Shown here: in pieces, positions 50,530-63,327 of the stretch
Layout of the letters: the number at the start of each line of letters is the position of its first letter
Numbering within the stretch: the first letter of the stretch is position 1
DNA from: Yoonia sp035117555
GTDB taxonomy: Bacteria; Pseudomonadota; Alphaproteobacteria; Rhodobacterales; Rhodobacteraceae
Assembly (NCBI RefSeq): GCF_035117555.1
Contig: NZ_JAYKPK010000006.1
Span: 1-64,000 of the forward strand
Length of the DNA stretch: 64,000 nt
Direction: 5' to 3'
Program-made: the position numbers and the translations under genes
The notes under the pieces: generated by a model
Told to the model about the DNA's origin: nothing
Seen by the model: the letters and a program-made list of their open reading frames with translations, nothing else
Database searches by the model: none

Positions 50530-51000
50530 TTACCAGCGGTAATGGCTGAACGCTTTGTTCGCGTCGGCCATCTTATGGGTGTCTTCGCGCTTTTTCACGG
50601 CAGTGCCGCGGCCTTGGATCGCATCCATCAGCTCGCCTGCAAGGCGTTCTTCCATCGTGTTTTCGTTGCGCTTTTTCGCAGCAGCGATCAGCCAACGGAT
50701 CGCCAGCGCTTCGCGCCGCTCTGGGCGGACTTCGACGGGCACCTGATAGGTCGCACCACCGACGCGGCGCGAACGCACTTCGACGGATGGTTTGATGTTG
50801 TCCAGACACTCGTGGAACACTTCCACAGGCGATTTCTTCAGCTTGCCTTCAACGCGATCAAACGCGTTATAGACGATGCGTTCGGCAACGGCTTTTTTGC
50901 CGTCAACCATCAGGTTGTTCATGAACTTTGTCAGAACGATATCACCAAACTTGGCGTCTGGCAGGACTTGGCGCTTCTCAGCGGCGTGACGACGTGACAT
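50530..51000 (-). CDS. rpsG: 30S ribosomal protein S7
   Basis: 156 residues. MSRRHAAEKRQVLPDAKFGD, KFMNNLMVDGKKAVAERIVY and GGATYQVPVEVRPERREALA mark S7, which nucleates the 30S head. 12 bp after rpsL. Confidence 0.97.
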   Translation of the reverse strand: MSRRHAAEKRQVLPDAKFGDIVLTKFMNNLMVDGKKAVAERIVYNAFDRVEGKLKKSPVEVFHECLDNIKPSVEVRSRRVGGATYQVPVEVRPERREALAIRWLIAAAKKRNENTMEERLAGELMDAIQGRGTAVKKREDTHKMADANKAFSHYRW

Positions 51001-51012
51001 GTGATCTTTCCC

Positions 51013-51384
51013 TTACTTCGGACGCTTCGCGCCATATTTGGACCGGCGCTGTTTACGGTTCTTGACGCCTTGGGTATCAAGCACACCGCGCAGAATGTGG
51101 TAACGCACACCGGGAAGGTCTTTTACACGGCCGCCGCGGATCAGAACCACAGAGTGTTCCTGAAGGTTGTGGCTTTCACCGGGGATGTAAGAGATGACCT
51201 CAAAACCATTGGTCAGACGCACTTTTGCGACTTTCCGCATAGCCGAGTTCGGCTTTTTGGGTGTGGTGGTGTAAACGCGCGTGCAGACGCCGCGTTTTTG
51301 TGGGCAGGATTCCAGGTGCTGCGACTTGGATTTGATAATCTTCGGCTGGCGCGGCTTGCGGATCAGCTGCTGAATCGTTGGCAT
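51013..51384 (-). CDS. rpsL: 30S ribosomal protein S12
   Basis: 123 residues from ATG 51384. MPTIQQLIRKPRQPKIIKSK, TPKKPNSAMRKVAKVRLTNG (Lys43 region) and GGRVKDLPGVRYHILRG. Lys at the classical streptomycin-resistance positions is the susceptible residue. First gene of the str operon, about 210 nt after the promoter. Confidence 0.97.
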   Translation of the reverse strand: MPTIQQLIRKPRQPKIIKSKSQHLESCPQKRGVCTRVYTTTPKKPNSAMRKVAKVRLTNGFEVISYIPGESHNLQEHSVVLIRGGRVKDLPGVRYHILRGVLDTQGVKNRKQRRSKYGAKRPK

Positions 51385-51785
51385 CGTGTGATGTTCCCAT
51401 CTATTCACATATATGCGTCCGGCAAACGCGGGTTTCAAAAATGCTTTTCAGGTGTGAAAAGCACAAAAATTCCGCGTCGAACCCTTACCGGAGGTTCGGT
51501 GCGGTCTGTATCCAGAGGAACAAGGCTATAATCGCCCGGCTCTTGGCCACGACAGATGTGATATCGGGTAAAAAGGGAATAATCCCTGTCCGGATGTGCG
51601 GCGTATAGGGCCTTGCGCGCAAGCTGTCAACAGGGCCCGCCTGCCCCACCGTGCGTTGCGTGGCCTGCAAAAACAGGCGGTTATTGCATAGCAACACGGA
51701 TCGGCGCTCTATCGCGGCACACAACGCAGCGCCCGGCACGCAATCTTGCAAGAATCGACTCCCGGGCCAGATGGAGAAACCAGAT
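51385..51785. other. Divergent intergenic region: str leader and lipoprotein upstream region
   Basis: 401 bp without a supported gene. It holds the str promoter (51602-51630), a long rpsL leader with a perfect 9-bp hairpin (TGCTTTTCA / TGAAAAGCA, 51442-51463), and on the plus strand a TATAAT at 51527-51532 without a convincing -35. Nothing else was recognised between 51631 and the lipoprotein start except a GGAGA ribosome-binding site at its end. Confidence 0.6.
51602..51630 (-). promoter_or_regulatory. Sigma70-type promoter of the str operon
   Basis: On the minus strand TTGACA (51630-51625), a 17-bp spacer and TATACG (51607-51602): consensus -35 and the same -10 as other ribosomal promoters here. 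It gives a leader of about 210 nt before rpsL. Confidence 0.8.
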
Positions 51786-52352
51786 ATGAAACCACTTTTC
51801 CCCGCTTTGGCGGCCTGTCTGATCGTTGCCGGATGCACCTCGCCTGCGCCGCCGACGATCAGCAACCGCGATATCAACCGCGCCTTTGCCGATGCGTCGC
51901 GCGTCAGCCGCCTGCCGGAAACCCGGGTCGGTGACCTGCCCTTTGGCTCCGCGACCTATAATGGTCAGGTAGGTGCTGATATCAGTGGCGACCTGCAAGG
52001 CAGCATGTTGGGCGATATGTCAATGGTCGTCGGGTTCAACACCAACCGGGTCGGCGGGTCGATTTCAAACCTCAACCTCATCGATCAGAACGGGCGGCCC
52101 GACCAGGCGCTGGGAGGCAATCTGACCATTGGCGGTTTTGAAGATCAGGGCGCGATTCTGGCCGGTGCCGCCGGGACGATCACCGGGGTTGAATCCGGGG
52201 GGTCGGCCTTTAGCTCGGATGTGAACCTGAACATGCAAGGCAGCGTGCGCGATGATCGCGGGCGCGGCGATGCGGTGTTCGGCACTGTGAATGGGGCGGC
52301 TGTCGGCGATGTCAATCTTGGCATTGACGGCGTGTTCTTCGGGAACAGGTAA
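51786..52352 (+). CDS. Outer-membrane-type lipoprotein, TbpB beta-barrel-like
   Basis: 188 residues. Lipoprotein signal with lipobox IVAGC, lipidated Cys17. The mature part is rich in Gly, Asn and Ser in short strands (FGSATYNGQVGADISGDLQG, LGGNLTIGGFEDQGAILAGA, FSSDVNLNMQGSVRDDRGRG) and ends VDGVFFGNR-like GIDGVFFGNR, which is the pattern of the small barrel of transferrin-binding-protein-B-like lipoproteins. Ligand unknown; no TonB receptor nearby. Confidence 0.72.
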   Translation: MKPLFPALAACLIVAGCTSPAPPTISNRDINRAFADASRVSRLPETRVGDLPFGSATYNGQVGADISGDLQGSMLGDMSMVVGFNTNRVGGSISNLNLIDQNGRPDQALGGNLTIGGFEDQGAILAGAAGTITGVESGGSAFSSDVNLNMQGSVRDDRGRGDAVFGTVNGAAVGDVNLGIDGVFFGNR

Positions 52353-52356
52353 GCGA

Positions 52357-53259
52357 TCAGCGGATCCGGTCCGGTGCCAGATTGTGCCGGATCCGCAGCT
52401 GCTGTTCGCGCCACAAGGTGAACAGCCCTGTGGCGACGACGATGCTTGCCCCGATCAGGGTCAGGACGTTGGGCCATTCATCGAACACCGCCATGCCGAG
52501 GATCAGCGCCACCAACAGCCCGGTATAGCGGAACGGCGCGACAAAGCTGATCTCGCCCGAGCGCATTGCGCTGACCGAAAACACATAGCCGAAGATCAGG
52601 AAAACCGTCGCACCGCCAAGCTGCATCACCGATGTGGTGCTGAAACTGCCCCAGGTGATGAACAGCGACCCGATCGCCCCCAACAGGGTCACCCCAATCG
52701 CCGCGATCAGCGCGATGAAGACCGCAGGCACCTGCACTGACATCCGCCGCACCGCCAGATCGCGCAGGGTGACGCAGGCAACGGCAGCCAAGGCATAGAA
52801 ACTATAGGCGCTGAAATCTTCGCCCCCCGGCTGGATGATGAAGACAACGCCGATGAATCCCACGGCAATCGCCGAAAACCGGCGCCAGCCCAAGGCCTCG
52901 CCCAGAAACAGGGTTGCCGCCAAGGCGACGACCAATGGCAGCGCCTGCATGATCGCGGCGACATTGGCGATGGGCATGTTGAACAAAGCGGTCAGAAAGA
53001 AATAGGTGCCGCCAAGCTCGCCCGCCGTGCGCAACAGGATCAGACCCCAGTCGCGCCGCGGCAGGTTGAAATGCAATTGGTTCAGATAGCGGCACATGAT
53101 CGTCAGGCAGATGATCGCGCCGATGCCACGAAACAGAACCGCCTGAAACAACGGGATTTCATCCGACGCCGCCTTCATGAAGGCATCGTTGACGGTATAG
53201 GCAGTCATCGCCCCCACCATCAGTAACGCACCCCGGATATTGTCGGAAATCACTGCCAT
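52357..53259 (-). CDS. EamA/DMT-family membrane transporter
   Basis: 300 residues with ten hydrophobic helices in two EamA repeats (first GALLMVGAMTAYTVNDAFMK, second VALRDLAVRR onward). Such drug/metabolite transporters export small metabolites; substrate unknown. Its stop is 4 bp from that of the convergent lipoprotein gene. It is separated from rpoC by a terminator, so it is a separate unit. Confidence 0.85.
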   Translation of the reverse strand: MAVISDNIRGALLMVGAMTAYTVNDAFMKAASDEIPLFQAVLFRGIGAIICLTIMCRYLNQLHFNLPRRDWGLILLRTAGELGGTYFFLTALFNMPIANVAAIMQALPLVVALAATLFLGEALGWRRFSAIAVGFIGVVFIIQPGGEDFSAYSFYALAAVACVTLRDLAVRRMSVQVPAVFIALIAAIGVTLLGAIGSLFITWGSFSTTSVMQLGGATVFLIFGYVFSVSAMRSGEISFVAPFRYTGLLVALILGMAVFDEWPNVLTLIGASIVVATGLFTLWREQQLRIRHNLAPDRIR

Positions 53260-53312
53260 GCCAGTGACCTATCAGCGCGGCCAGACCAGTGCCAGAGGGT
53301 TTCACCAAAAGC

Positions 53313-53341
53313 AAAAGGCCCCCGTTTTCACGAGGGCCTTT
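53313..53341 (-). terminator. Terminator after rpoC
   Basis: On the minus strand AAAGGCCC...CG pairs with CG...GGGCCTTTT with one mismatch and a short loop, then GCTTTTGG. It lies 22 bp after the rpoC stop. Confidence 0.8.
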
Positions 53342-53362
53342 GCAAGTCATGGGACGTGATGC

Positions 53363-56300
53363 TTACGCGTCGTCTTCCGGTGTCTCGGTGCGGGCACCAA
53401 AGACATCGGTTTCCTCACTGCGCACAGGTGCGACGAGTGCTGCGGCCTGTTCGGCCTCTTCACGGCGGGCTTCGATGACGACATTGTCGCGATCCGCTGC
53501 GATCTTGCGCATCTGCTGGGTTGCCCCACCGGTGCCTGCCGGGATCAGACGACCGACGATGACGTTTTCTTTCAGACCGATCAGCTTGTCCCGCTTGCCC
53601 TGCACCGATGCTTCGGTCAGCACCCGTGTGGTTTCCTGGAACGACGCCGCCGAGATGAACGAACGTGTCTGCAGCGATGCTTTGGTGATCCCAAGCAGGA
53701 TCGGCTCGCCCGTTGCCGGACGGTCGCCGCGCTTGATCGCCTTGGCATTCGCCTCGTCGAATTCAGCCTTATCGACGGTTTCGCCTTTCAGCAGAACCGT
53801 GTCACCGCTGTCCTGGATTTCCCATTTCTGGAGCATCTGACGCACGATGACTTCGATATGCTTGTCGTTGATCTTCACACCTTGCAAGCGATACACGTCC
53901 TGCACTTCGTCGATCATGTAGTCCGCCAAGGCCTCGACACCCATGACCGCAAGAATATCGTGCGGGGCTGGGTTGCCGTCCATGATGTAATCGCCCTTCT
54001 GGACAAAGTCACCTTCCACCACGGGAATGTGCTTGCCCTTGGGCACCATGTATTCGACCTTCACGTCCGGATCATCGGCACTTTCGATCGCGATGCGGCG
54101 CTTGTTCTTGTAGTCCTTGCCAAAGCGCACATAGCCGTCGATTTCGGCGATGATCGCGTGATCCTTTGGACGACGGGCTTCGAACAATTCGGCCACACGC
54201 GGCAGACCACCGGTGATGTCCTTGGTCTTGGCACCTTCACGCGGAATACGCGCAATGACGTCGCCGGCCTTGACCTCTTGCCCGTCTTCTGCGGACAAAA
54301 CCGCGTCAACCGACATGCCGTAGGACACAGGGTTGCCATCGTCTTTCAACACGACTTCCCCATCGGCGCCGACCACGATGATCTTTGGTGCCAACTCATT
54401 GCCCTTGGGCGCTGCACGCCAGTCGGACACGATGCGCTGGGTCATGCCCGTTGCATCATCGGTGTCTTCCCGCACGGCAATCCCATTGACCAGATCGACA
54501 TACTTGGCCGTACCGGACTTTTCGGCGATGATCGGCAGGGTGTAGGGGTCCCATTCGAACAATTTATCGCCGCGCAGAACTTCCTGCCCTTCTTTGACCA
54601 GAACCTTGGAACCATAGCCGACCTTGTGGGTGGCGCGATCTTCGCCTTCTGGACCGACGATGGCGATCACCATGTTCCGGCCCATGACGACGTTTTCGCC
54701 AGCGGCATTTTCCAGCAACATAGCGTTACGGAATGTGACCTTACCGGGCTGCGACGCCTCCAGGAACGATTGCTGGCCACCTTGGGCAACGCCACCGATG
54801 TGGAAGGTCCGCATCGTCAGCTGTGTGCCGGGCTCCCCGATGGATTGTGCGGCGATGATGCCGACAGCTTCACCAAGGTTCACGCGGGTACCGCGCGCCA
54901 GGTCACGACCGTAACACATCGCGCAAACGCCATCTTCAGCTTCGCAGGTCAGCGGGCTGCGGATGCGCATTTTGCCAATGGCAGCGGCATCGATCATGTC
55001 GGCCTTGCGTTCGTCGATCAGTTCACCTGCTTCCACGATCACCTCATCGGTGCCGGGGCGCAGGACGTCATCAGCGGACACACGACCAAGGACGCGTTCG
55101 GCCAGGGACGACACAACTTCCCCATCATTGACCGCTGCTTCCGCAGTGATCGCACGATCAGTCCCGCAATCGACCTGACGGACGATGCAATCCTGTGCCA
55201 CGTCGACCAGACGACGGGTCAGATAACCGGAGTTCGCTGTCTTCAACGCGGTATCCGACAGACCCTTACGGGCACCGTGGGTCGAGTTGAAGTACTCAAG
55301 AACGGTCAGACCTTCCTTGAAGTTCGAGATGATCGGCGTCTCGATGATTTCGCCGTTCGGCTTGGCCATCAGGCCGCGCATCCCGCCCAGCTGTTTCATC
55401 TGCGTGACCGAACCACGCGCACCGGAATGGGCCATCATATAGACCGAGTTCGGCTCCGATTCCGAGCCATCAGCCTCGCGGCCAGCGGTCGAAATCGTGG
55501 TCATCATCGCATCGGTGACCTTGTCGTTGGCTTTGGACCAAGCGTCGACGACTTTGTTGTACTTTTCACCTTGAGTGATCAGGCCGTCCATATACTGCTG
55601 TTCAAAGTCTTTGACCTGTTCGCGGGTTTCATCGACCAGCGCCCATTTGGTGTCAGGCACAACCATGTCGTCTTTGCCGAACGAAATGCCAGCCTTGAAC
55701 GCCTCGCGGAAGCCCATGGTCATGATCTGGTCACAGAAGATGACCGATTCCTTCTGGCCGCAATAGCGGTAGACGGTATCAATGATCTGCTGGACTTCTT
55801 TCTTGCGCAGCAAGCGGTTGACCAGACTGAACGGTGCTTTCGCATTGAGCGGCAGCAAGACACCCAGACGCAGACGGCCCGGCGTGGTTTCAAAGCGCGT
55901 CAGCACCTCGTTGCCTTCGTCGTCGATCTGGATCATCCGCGCGGTGATCTTGGCGTGCAGATGCACCTCGCCTGCGGTCAGCGCATGTTCGACTTCGTCG
56001 ATGTTGCTGAAGGACATGCCTTCGCCCTTCATGCCTTCCCGCATGATCGTGGTGTAATAGAGACCCAAGATCATATCCTGCGACGGCACGATAATCGGCG
56101 CGCCGTTGGCGGGCGACAGCACGTTATTCGTGGACATCATCAGCACGCGGGCTTCCAACTGGGCCTCAAGGCTCAGCGGGACGTGGACAGCCATCTGGTC
56201 ACCGTCAAAGTCGGCGTTGAAGGCGGAACAAACCAGCGGGTGAAGCTGGATCGCCTTGCCTTCGATCAGGACAGGTTCGAACGCCTGAATGCCCAAACGG

Positions 56301-57598
56301 TGCAGGGTCGGCGCACGGTTCAGCATGACGGGGTGTTCGCGGATCACCTCATCCAGAATATCCCAGACCTCTGGCCGTTCTTTTTCGACCAGTTTCTTGG
56401 CCTGTTTCACGGTGCTGGACAGGCCCTTGGCCTCCAGCCGCGAATAGATGAACGGTTTGAACAGTTCGAGCGCCATTTTCTTGGGCAACCCGCACTGGTG
56501 CAGCTTCAGTTCCGGACCGGTCACAATGACCGAACGACCGGAAAAGTCGACGCGTTTGCCCAAAAGGTTCTGCCGGAAACGACCCTGCTTACCTTTCAGC
56601 ATGTCGGACAGGGATTTCAGCGGACGCTTGTTGGCACCCGTGATCACCCGACCACGACGGCCGTTGTCGAACAAGGCATCGACGGATTCCTGCAACATGC
56701 GCTTTTCGTTGCGCACGATGATATCAGGCGCACGCAATTCGATCAGACGCTTCAAACGGTTGTTCCGGTTGATCACACGACGATAGAGATCGTTGAGGTC
56801 AGATGTCGCGAAACGGCCACCGTCCAGCGGGACCAGCGGGCGCAGTTCTGGCGGGATCACGGGGATCACGGTCAGGACCATCCATTCCGGGCGATTGCCG
56901 GATTCAAGAAAGTTCTCGACGATCTTCAGACGCTTGATGATTTTTTTGGGCTTCAATTCGCCTGTCGCCACTTTCAGATCGGCGCGCAGTTGTTCAGCCT
57001 CTGATTCCAGATCGATCTGAGCCAGCATTTCGCGGATCGCTTCTGCGCCGATATTGGCCTGGAATGCATCCATGCCGTAAAGGTCTTGGGCGTCGTTGAA
57101 TTCCTCTTCGGTCATCAACTGGCCATAGGTCAGATCCGTCAGGCCGGGTTCGATCACGACGTAGTTTTCGAAATAGAGGATCCGTTCCAGATCGCGCAGG
57201 GTCATGTCCAGCATCAGGCCGATGCGGGATGGCAGCGATTTCAGGAACCAGATATGCGCGACAGGTGCAGCCAGTTCGATATGGCCCATGCGTTCGCGGC
57301 GGACCTTTTGCAGGGTCACTTCCACGCCGCATTTTTCGCAGACAACGCCGCGATATTTCATGCGCTTGTATTTGCCGCACAGGCATTCGTAATCCTTGAT
57401 CGGGCCAAAGATACGCGCGCAGAACAGGCCGTCCCGCTCAGGTTTAAAGGTACGGTAGTTGATGGTTTCGGGCTTCTTGATCTCGCCAAAGGACCACGAC
57501 AGGATCCGTTCGGGCGATGCCAGAGACACCTTGATTTCGTCAAACGTCTTTGCCGGGGCAACCGGGTTAAACGGGTTGTTTGTCAGTTCCTGGTTCAT
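53363..57598 (-). CDS. rpoC: DNA-directed RNA polymerase subunit beta prime
   Basis: 1411 residues from ATG 57598 (AAGGAA upstream; TTG 57604 is a two-codon-longer alternative). N-terminal zinc ribbon CLCGKYKRMKYRGVVCEKCG, active-site NADFDGDQMAVH with the three catalytic Asp, trigger-loop region and the C-terminal zinc site (CEAEDGVCAMCYG). The C-terminal part is of alphaproteobacterial form with an acidic tail. 98 bp after rpoB with a REP-like pair in between. Confidence 0.98.
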   Translation of the reverse strand: MNQELTNNPFNPVAPAKTFDEIKVSLASPERILSWSFGEIKKPETINYRTFKPERDGLFCARIFGPIKDYECLCGKYKRMKYRGVVCEKCGVEVTLQKVRRERMGHIELAAPVAHIWFLKSLPSRIGLMLDMTLRDLERILYFENYVVIEPGLTDLTYGQLMTEEEFNDAQDLYGMDAFQANIGAEAIREMLAQIDLESEAEQLRADLKVATGELKPKKIIKRLKIVENFLESGNRPEWMVLTVIPVIPPELRPLVPLDGGRFATSDLNDLYRRVINRNNRLKRLIELRAPDIIVRNEKRMLQESVDALFDNGRRGRVITGANKRPLKSLSDMLKGKQGRFRQNLLGKRVDFSGRSVIVTGPELKLHQCGLPKKMALELFKPFIYSRLEAKGLSSTVKQAKKLVEKERPEVWDILDEVIREHPVMLNRAPTLHRLGIQAFEPVLIEGKAIQLHPLVCSAFNADFDGDQMAVHVPLSLEAQLEARVLMMSTNNVLSPANGAPIIVPSQDMILGLYYTTIMREGMKGEGMSFSNIDEVEHALTAGEVHLHAKITARMIQIDDEGNEVLTRFETTPGRLRLGVLLPLNAKAPFSLVNRLLRKKEVQQIIDTVYRYCGQKESVIFCDQIMTMGFREAFKAGISFGKDDMVVPDTKWALVDETREQVKDFEQQYMDGLITQGEKYNKVVDAWSKANDKVTDAMMTTISTAGREADGSESEPNSVYMMAHSGARGSVTQMKQLGGMRGLMAKPNGEIIETPIISNFKEGLTVLEYFNSTHGARKGLSDTALKTANSGYLTRRLVDVAQDCIVRQVDCGTDRAITAEAAVNDGEVVSSLAERVLGRVSADDVLRPGTDEVIVEAGELIDERKADMIDAAAIGKMRIRSPLTCEAEDGVCAMCYGRDLARGTRVNLGEAVGIIAAQSIGEPGTQLTMRTFHIGGVAQGGQQSFLEASQPGKVTFRNAMLLENAAGENVVMGRNMVIAIVGPEGEDRATHKVGYGSKVLVKEGQEVLRGDKLFEWDPYTLPIIAEKSGTAKYVDLVNGIAVREDTDDATGMTQRIVSDWRAAPKGNELAPKIIVVGADGEVVLKDDGNPVSYGMSVDAVLSAEDGQEVKAGDVIARIPREGAKTKDITGGLPRVAELFEARRPKDHAIIAEIDGYVRFGKDYKNKRRIAIESADDPDVKVEYMVPKGKHIPVVEGDFVQKGDYIMDGNPAPHDILAVMGVEALADYMIDEVQDVYRLQGVKINDKHIEVIVRQMLQKWEIQDSGDTVLLKGETVDKAEFDEANAKAIKRGDRPATGEPILLGITKASLQTRSFISAASFQETTRVLTEASVQGKRDKLIGLKENVIVGRLIPAGTGGATQQMRKIAADRDNVVIEARREEAEQAAALVAPVRSEETDVFGARTETPEDDA

Positions 57599-57632
57599 CG
57601 TCAATTCCTTGAATTGGGGTGCGGTGGAGTGA

Positions 57633-57687
57633 GGGGGCGGGGAGAACCCCGCCCTACCGGCAGCGTAGGTCGGGGTTTACCCCGACA
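57633..57687. repeat. Inverted pair of REP-like palindromes between rpoB and rpoC
   Basis: Left element 57633-57657 (GGGCGGGG, AGAA loop, CCCCGCCC, then TAC) and right element 57665-57687 (GTAGGTCGGGG, loop, CCCCGAC) face each other across 7 bp. Same layout as the fusA-tuf pair. Confidence 0.68.
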
Positions 57688-57696
57688 TCGTCCGCC

Positions 57697-61836
<4,140 letters not shown>

Positions 61837-62010
61837 GTGCGATATCACCTTTTGTTTGTCTCTCGAACGAACAGCGCCCGGGCTGCGCTGCCGCGTCCAT
61901 TTGACGAGGGGTTTCAAGTCTATTCGTGGCTGCCGTCCCACCGGCCGCCTCCCGACTTTTCAACCAGCCCAAGACGCAGGCCACGCATGGCCCACCGCTA
62001 AGACAGGTTT

Positions 62011-62039
62011 GGCTGGACGCGCGATTTGCGCATCCAGCC
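62011..62039 (-). terminator. Strong hairpin in the rplL-rpoB gap
   Basis: 12 positions with one mismatch (GGCTGGA-x-GCGC / GCGC-x-TCCAGCC) around a 5-nt loop. No clear U-tract follows, so it fits partial attenuation or RNase III-type processing, as known for this interval in E. coli. Confidence 0.5.
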
Positions 62040-62071
62040 GTTTTTGAACGCCCACGATGATCATTGCCACC

Positions 62072-62097
62072 GTAGGGCGGGGATAACCCCGCCTTAC
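62072..62097. repeat. REP-like palindrome overlapping the rplL stop
   Basis: Arms GTAGGGCGGGG and CCCCGCCTTAC around ATAA. The TTA at 62094-62096 in the right tip is the complement of the rplL TAA stop codon. Confidence 0.7.
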
Positions 62098-62468
62098 GCC
62101 AGTTCGACGGTCGCGCCAGCTGCTTCCAGCTTGGCTTTGATTTCGTCGGCTTCGGCTTTGGAAGCGCCTTCTTTGACCTTGCCGCCAGCTTCGACCAGAT
62201 CCTTGGCTTCTTTCAGGCCCAGACCGGTGATGCCGCGCACTTCTTTGATCACGTTGATCTTCTGTGCGCCGGCGTCTTTCAGGACGACGTCAAATTCGGT
62301 CTTTTCTTCGGCAGCTTCTGCTGCACCAGCAGCAGGACCAGCCATCATCACAGCGCCGCCAGCAGCGGGCTCGATGCCGTATTCATCCTTCAGGATGGTT
62401 TTCAGTTCTTGTGCTTCGAGAAGGGTCAGACCAACAATCTCTTCAGCCAGTTTTTTCAGATCAGCCAT
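62094..62468 (-). CDS. rplL: 50S ribosomal protein L7/L12
   Basis: 124 residues. N-terminal dimerisation region, Ala/Gly-rich hinge (AAGGAVMMAGPAAGAAEAAE) and C-terminal factor-binding domain (FDVVLKDAGAQKINVIKEVR). It forms the L12 stalk on L10. 68 bp after rplJ. Its stop codon is contributed by a REP-like palindrome. Confidence 0.97.
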   Translation of the reverse strand: MADLKKLAEEIVGLTLLEAQELKTILKDEYGIEPAAGGAVMMAGPAAGAAEAAEEKTEFDVVLKDAGAQKINVIKEVRGITGLGLKEAKDLVEAGGKVKEGASKAEADEIKAKLEAAGATVELA

Positions 62469-62536
62469 TTTATGCTTTCCGTTCGTTTTAAGTGTGTTCC
62501 AACGTGAGGCGAAAACCCCAAGTCAATTCAGATGCT

Positions 62537-63049
62537 TTACGCAGCTTTCTCTTCGATGGTCGAAAGAATGCTCGCGATGTTCGAAGCAGGCGCGCCAATG
62601 GCCCCGGCGATGTTTGCGGCAGGTGCTGCGATGCAACCCACGATGGAAGCGATAAGCTCCTCGCGGCTTGGCATCCCGGCAACGGCTTTCACACCGGCTG
62701 GATCCAATGCTGTCTCACCCATTGCCCCGCCAAGAACGATCAGTTTTTCGTTCGTCTTGGCATAAGCGTCGATCACTTTCGCCGCAGCGACAGGATCTTC
62801 GGAATAAGCGAGAACAGTCATCCCCATCAGGTAATCACCGATGCTTGCGCATGGCTTGCCTTCCAGGGCGATTTTAGCGAGCTTGTTCTTGGCAACGCGC
62901 ACGGCCCCACCGGCATCGCGCATACGCGCCCGCAGGTCCTGCATTTCAGCAACTGTCATGCCTTCGTAGTGGGCGACCACTACAACGCCAGAGCTTTCAA
63001 AGATCTGGCCGAGTTCATCGACCAATTGTTCTTTTTGTGCTCTATCCAC
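62537..63049 (-). CDS. rplJ: 50S ribosomal protein L10
   Basis: 170 residues. MDRAQKEQLVDELGQIFESS, GGAVRVAKNKLAKIALEGKP and the C-terminal L12-binding helix (NIASILSTIEEKAA) are present. L10-L12 binds its own leader to repress translation in E. coli; a structured leader exists here too. Confidence 0.97.
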   Translation of the reverse strand: MDRAQKEQLVDELGQIFESSGVVVVAHYEGMTVAEMQDLRARMRDAGGAVRVAKNKLAKIALEGKPCASIGDYLMGMTVLAYSEDPVAAAKVIDAYAKTNEKLIVLGGAMGETALDPAGVKAVAGMPSREELIASIVGCIAAPAANIAGAIGAPASNIASILSTIEEKAA

Positions 63050-63247
63050 AGTTTCACTCCAATTTAGGTGCCAGATAGTCTGACACCGGCTCTCGTTTTT
63101 GCCGGGCGGCGGACCACCCGACAGTCGGTGTCCACGTAAACGGGGCGAGCCAAGTTGAACCGAGGAGAGCCTCGAAAAATTCTGGTCTATCCCGTCTCAG
63201 GCAGGAATTAACGATCTTGCGATCAACCCACCGTCTCGGACGAATAA
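63050..63247 (-). promoter_or_regulatory. Candidate L10 leader of rplJ-rplL
   Basis: The 5' leader contains, in transcript order, CCGAGACGG and CCTGAGACGG direct-repeat blocks (about 63235 and 63199), a helix around CACCGACTGTCGGGTGG, and a hairpin GGTG-x-CAG / CTG-x-CACC (about 63068-63088) just before rplJ. Location and repeat pattern fit the autoregulatory L10 leader; a covariance search (Rfam L10_leader) was not possible. Confidence 0.5.
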
Positions 63248-63276
63248 AGGCCCGAACGAATCAATCTTTCGGGCCT
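63248..63276 (-). terminator. Terminator-like hairpin at the start of the rplJ leader
   Basis: 9-bp perfect stem AGGCCCGAA / TTCGGGCCT with a long loop, then TTATTC on the minus strand. It lies right after the putative rplJ transcription start, so it is either a second terminator of rplA or a 5' leader hairpin. Confidence 0.5.
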
Positions 63277-63283
63277 GCGTTTG

Positions 63284-63312
63284 TGGTTATCGTCTGTGAC
63301 CCCGTTTGCCAA
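63284..63312 (-). promoter_or_regulatory. Candidate sigma70 promoter of rplJ-rplL
   Basis: On the minus strand TTGGCA (63312-63307), 17-bp spacer, TAACCA (63289-63284). The -10 is weak, but the spacing and place after the rplA terminator fit. Confidence 0.4.
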
Positions 63313-63327
63313 GGGCAGAAACGCAAA

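Noticed and set aside
51527..51532. TATAAT on the plus strand as the lipoprotein promoter
   Set aside because: No recognisable -35 at 16-18 bp, and it is about 250 bp from the gene.
53858..57004. Very long open frame (over 1000 codons) antisense to rpoC
   Set aside because: It mirrors rpoC codon structure in a GC-rich gene. The product is rich in His, Gln, Asp and Val with no domain, typical of an antisense shadow. The same holds for long frames opposite rpoB (60433-62001), tuf (47003-48322) and fusA (48445-49473).
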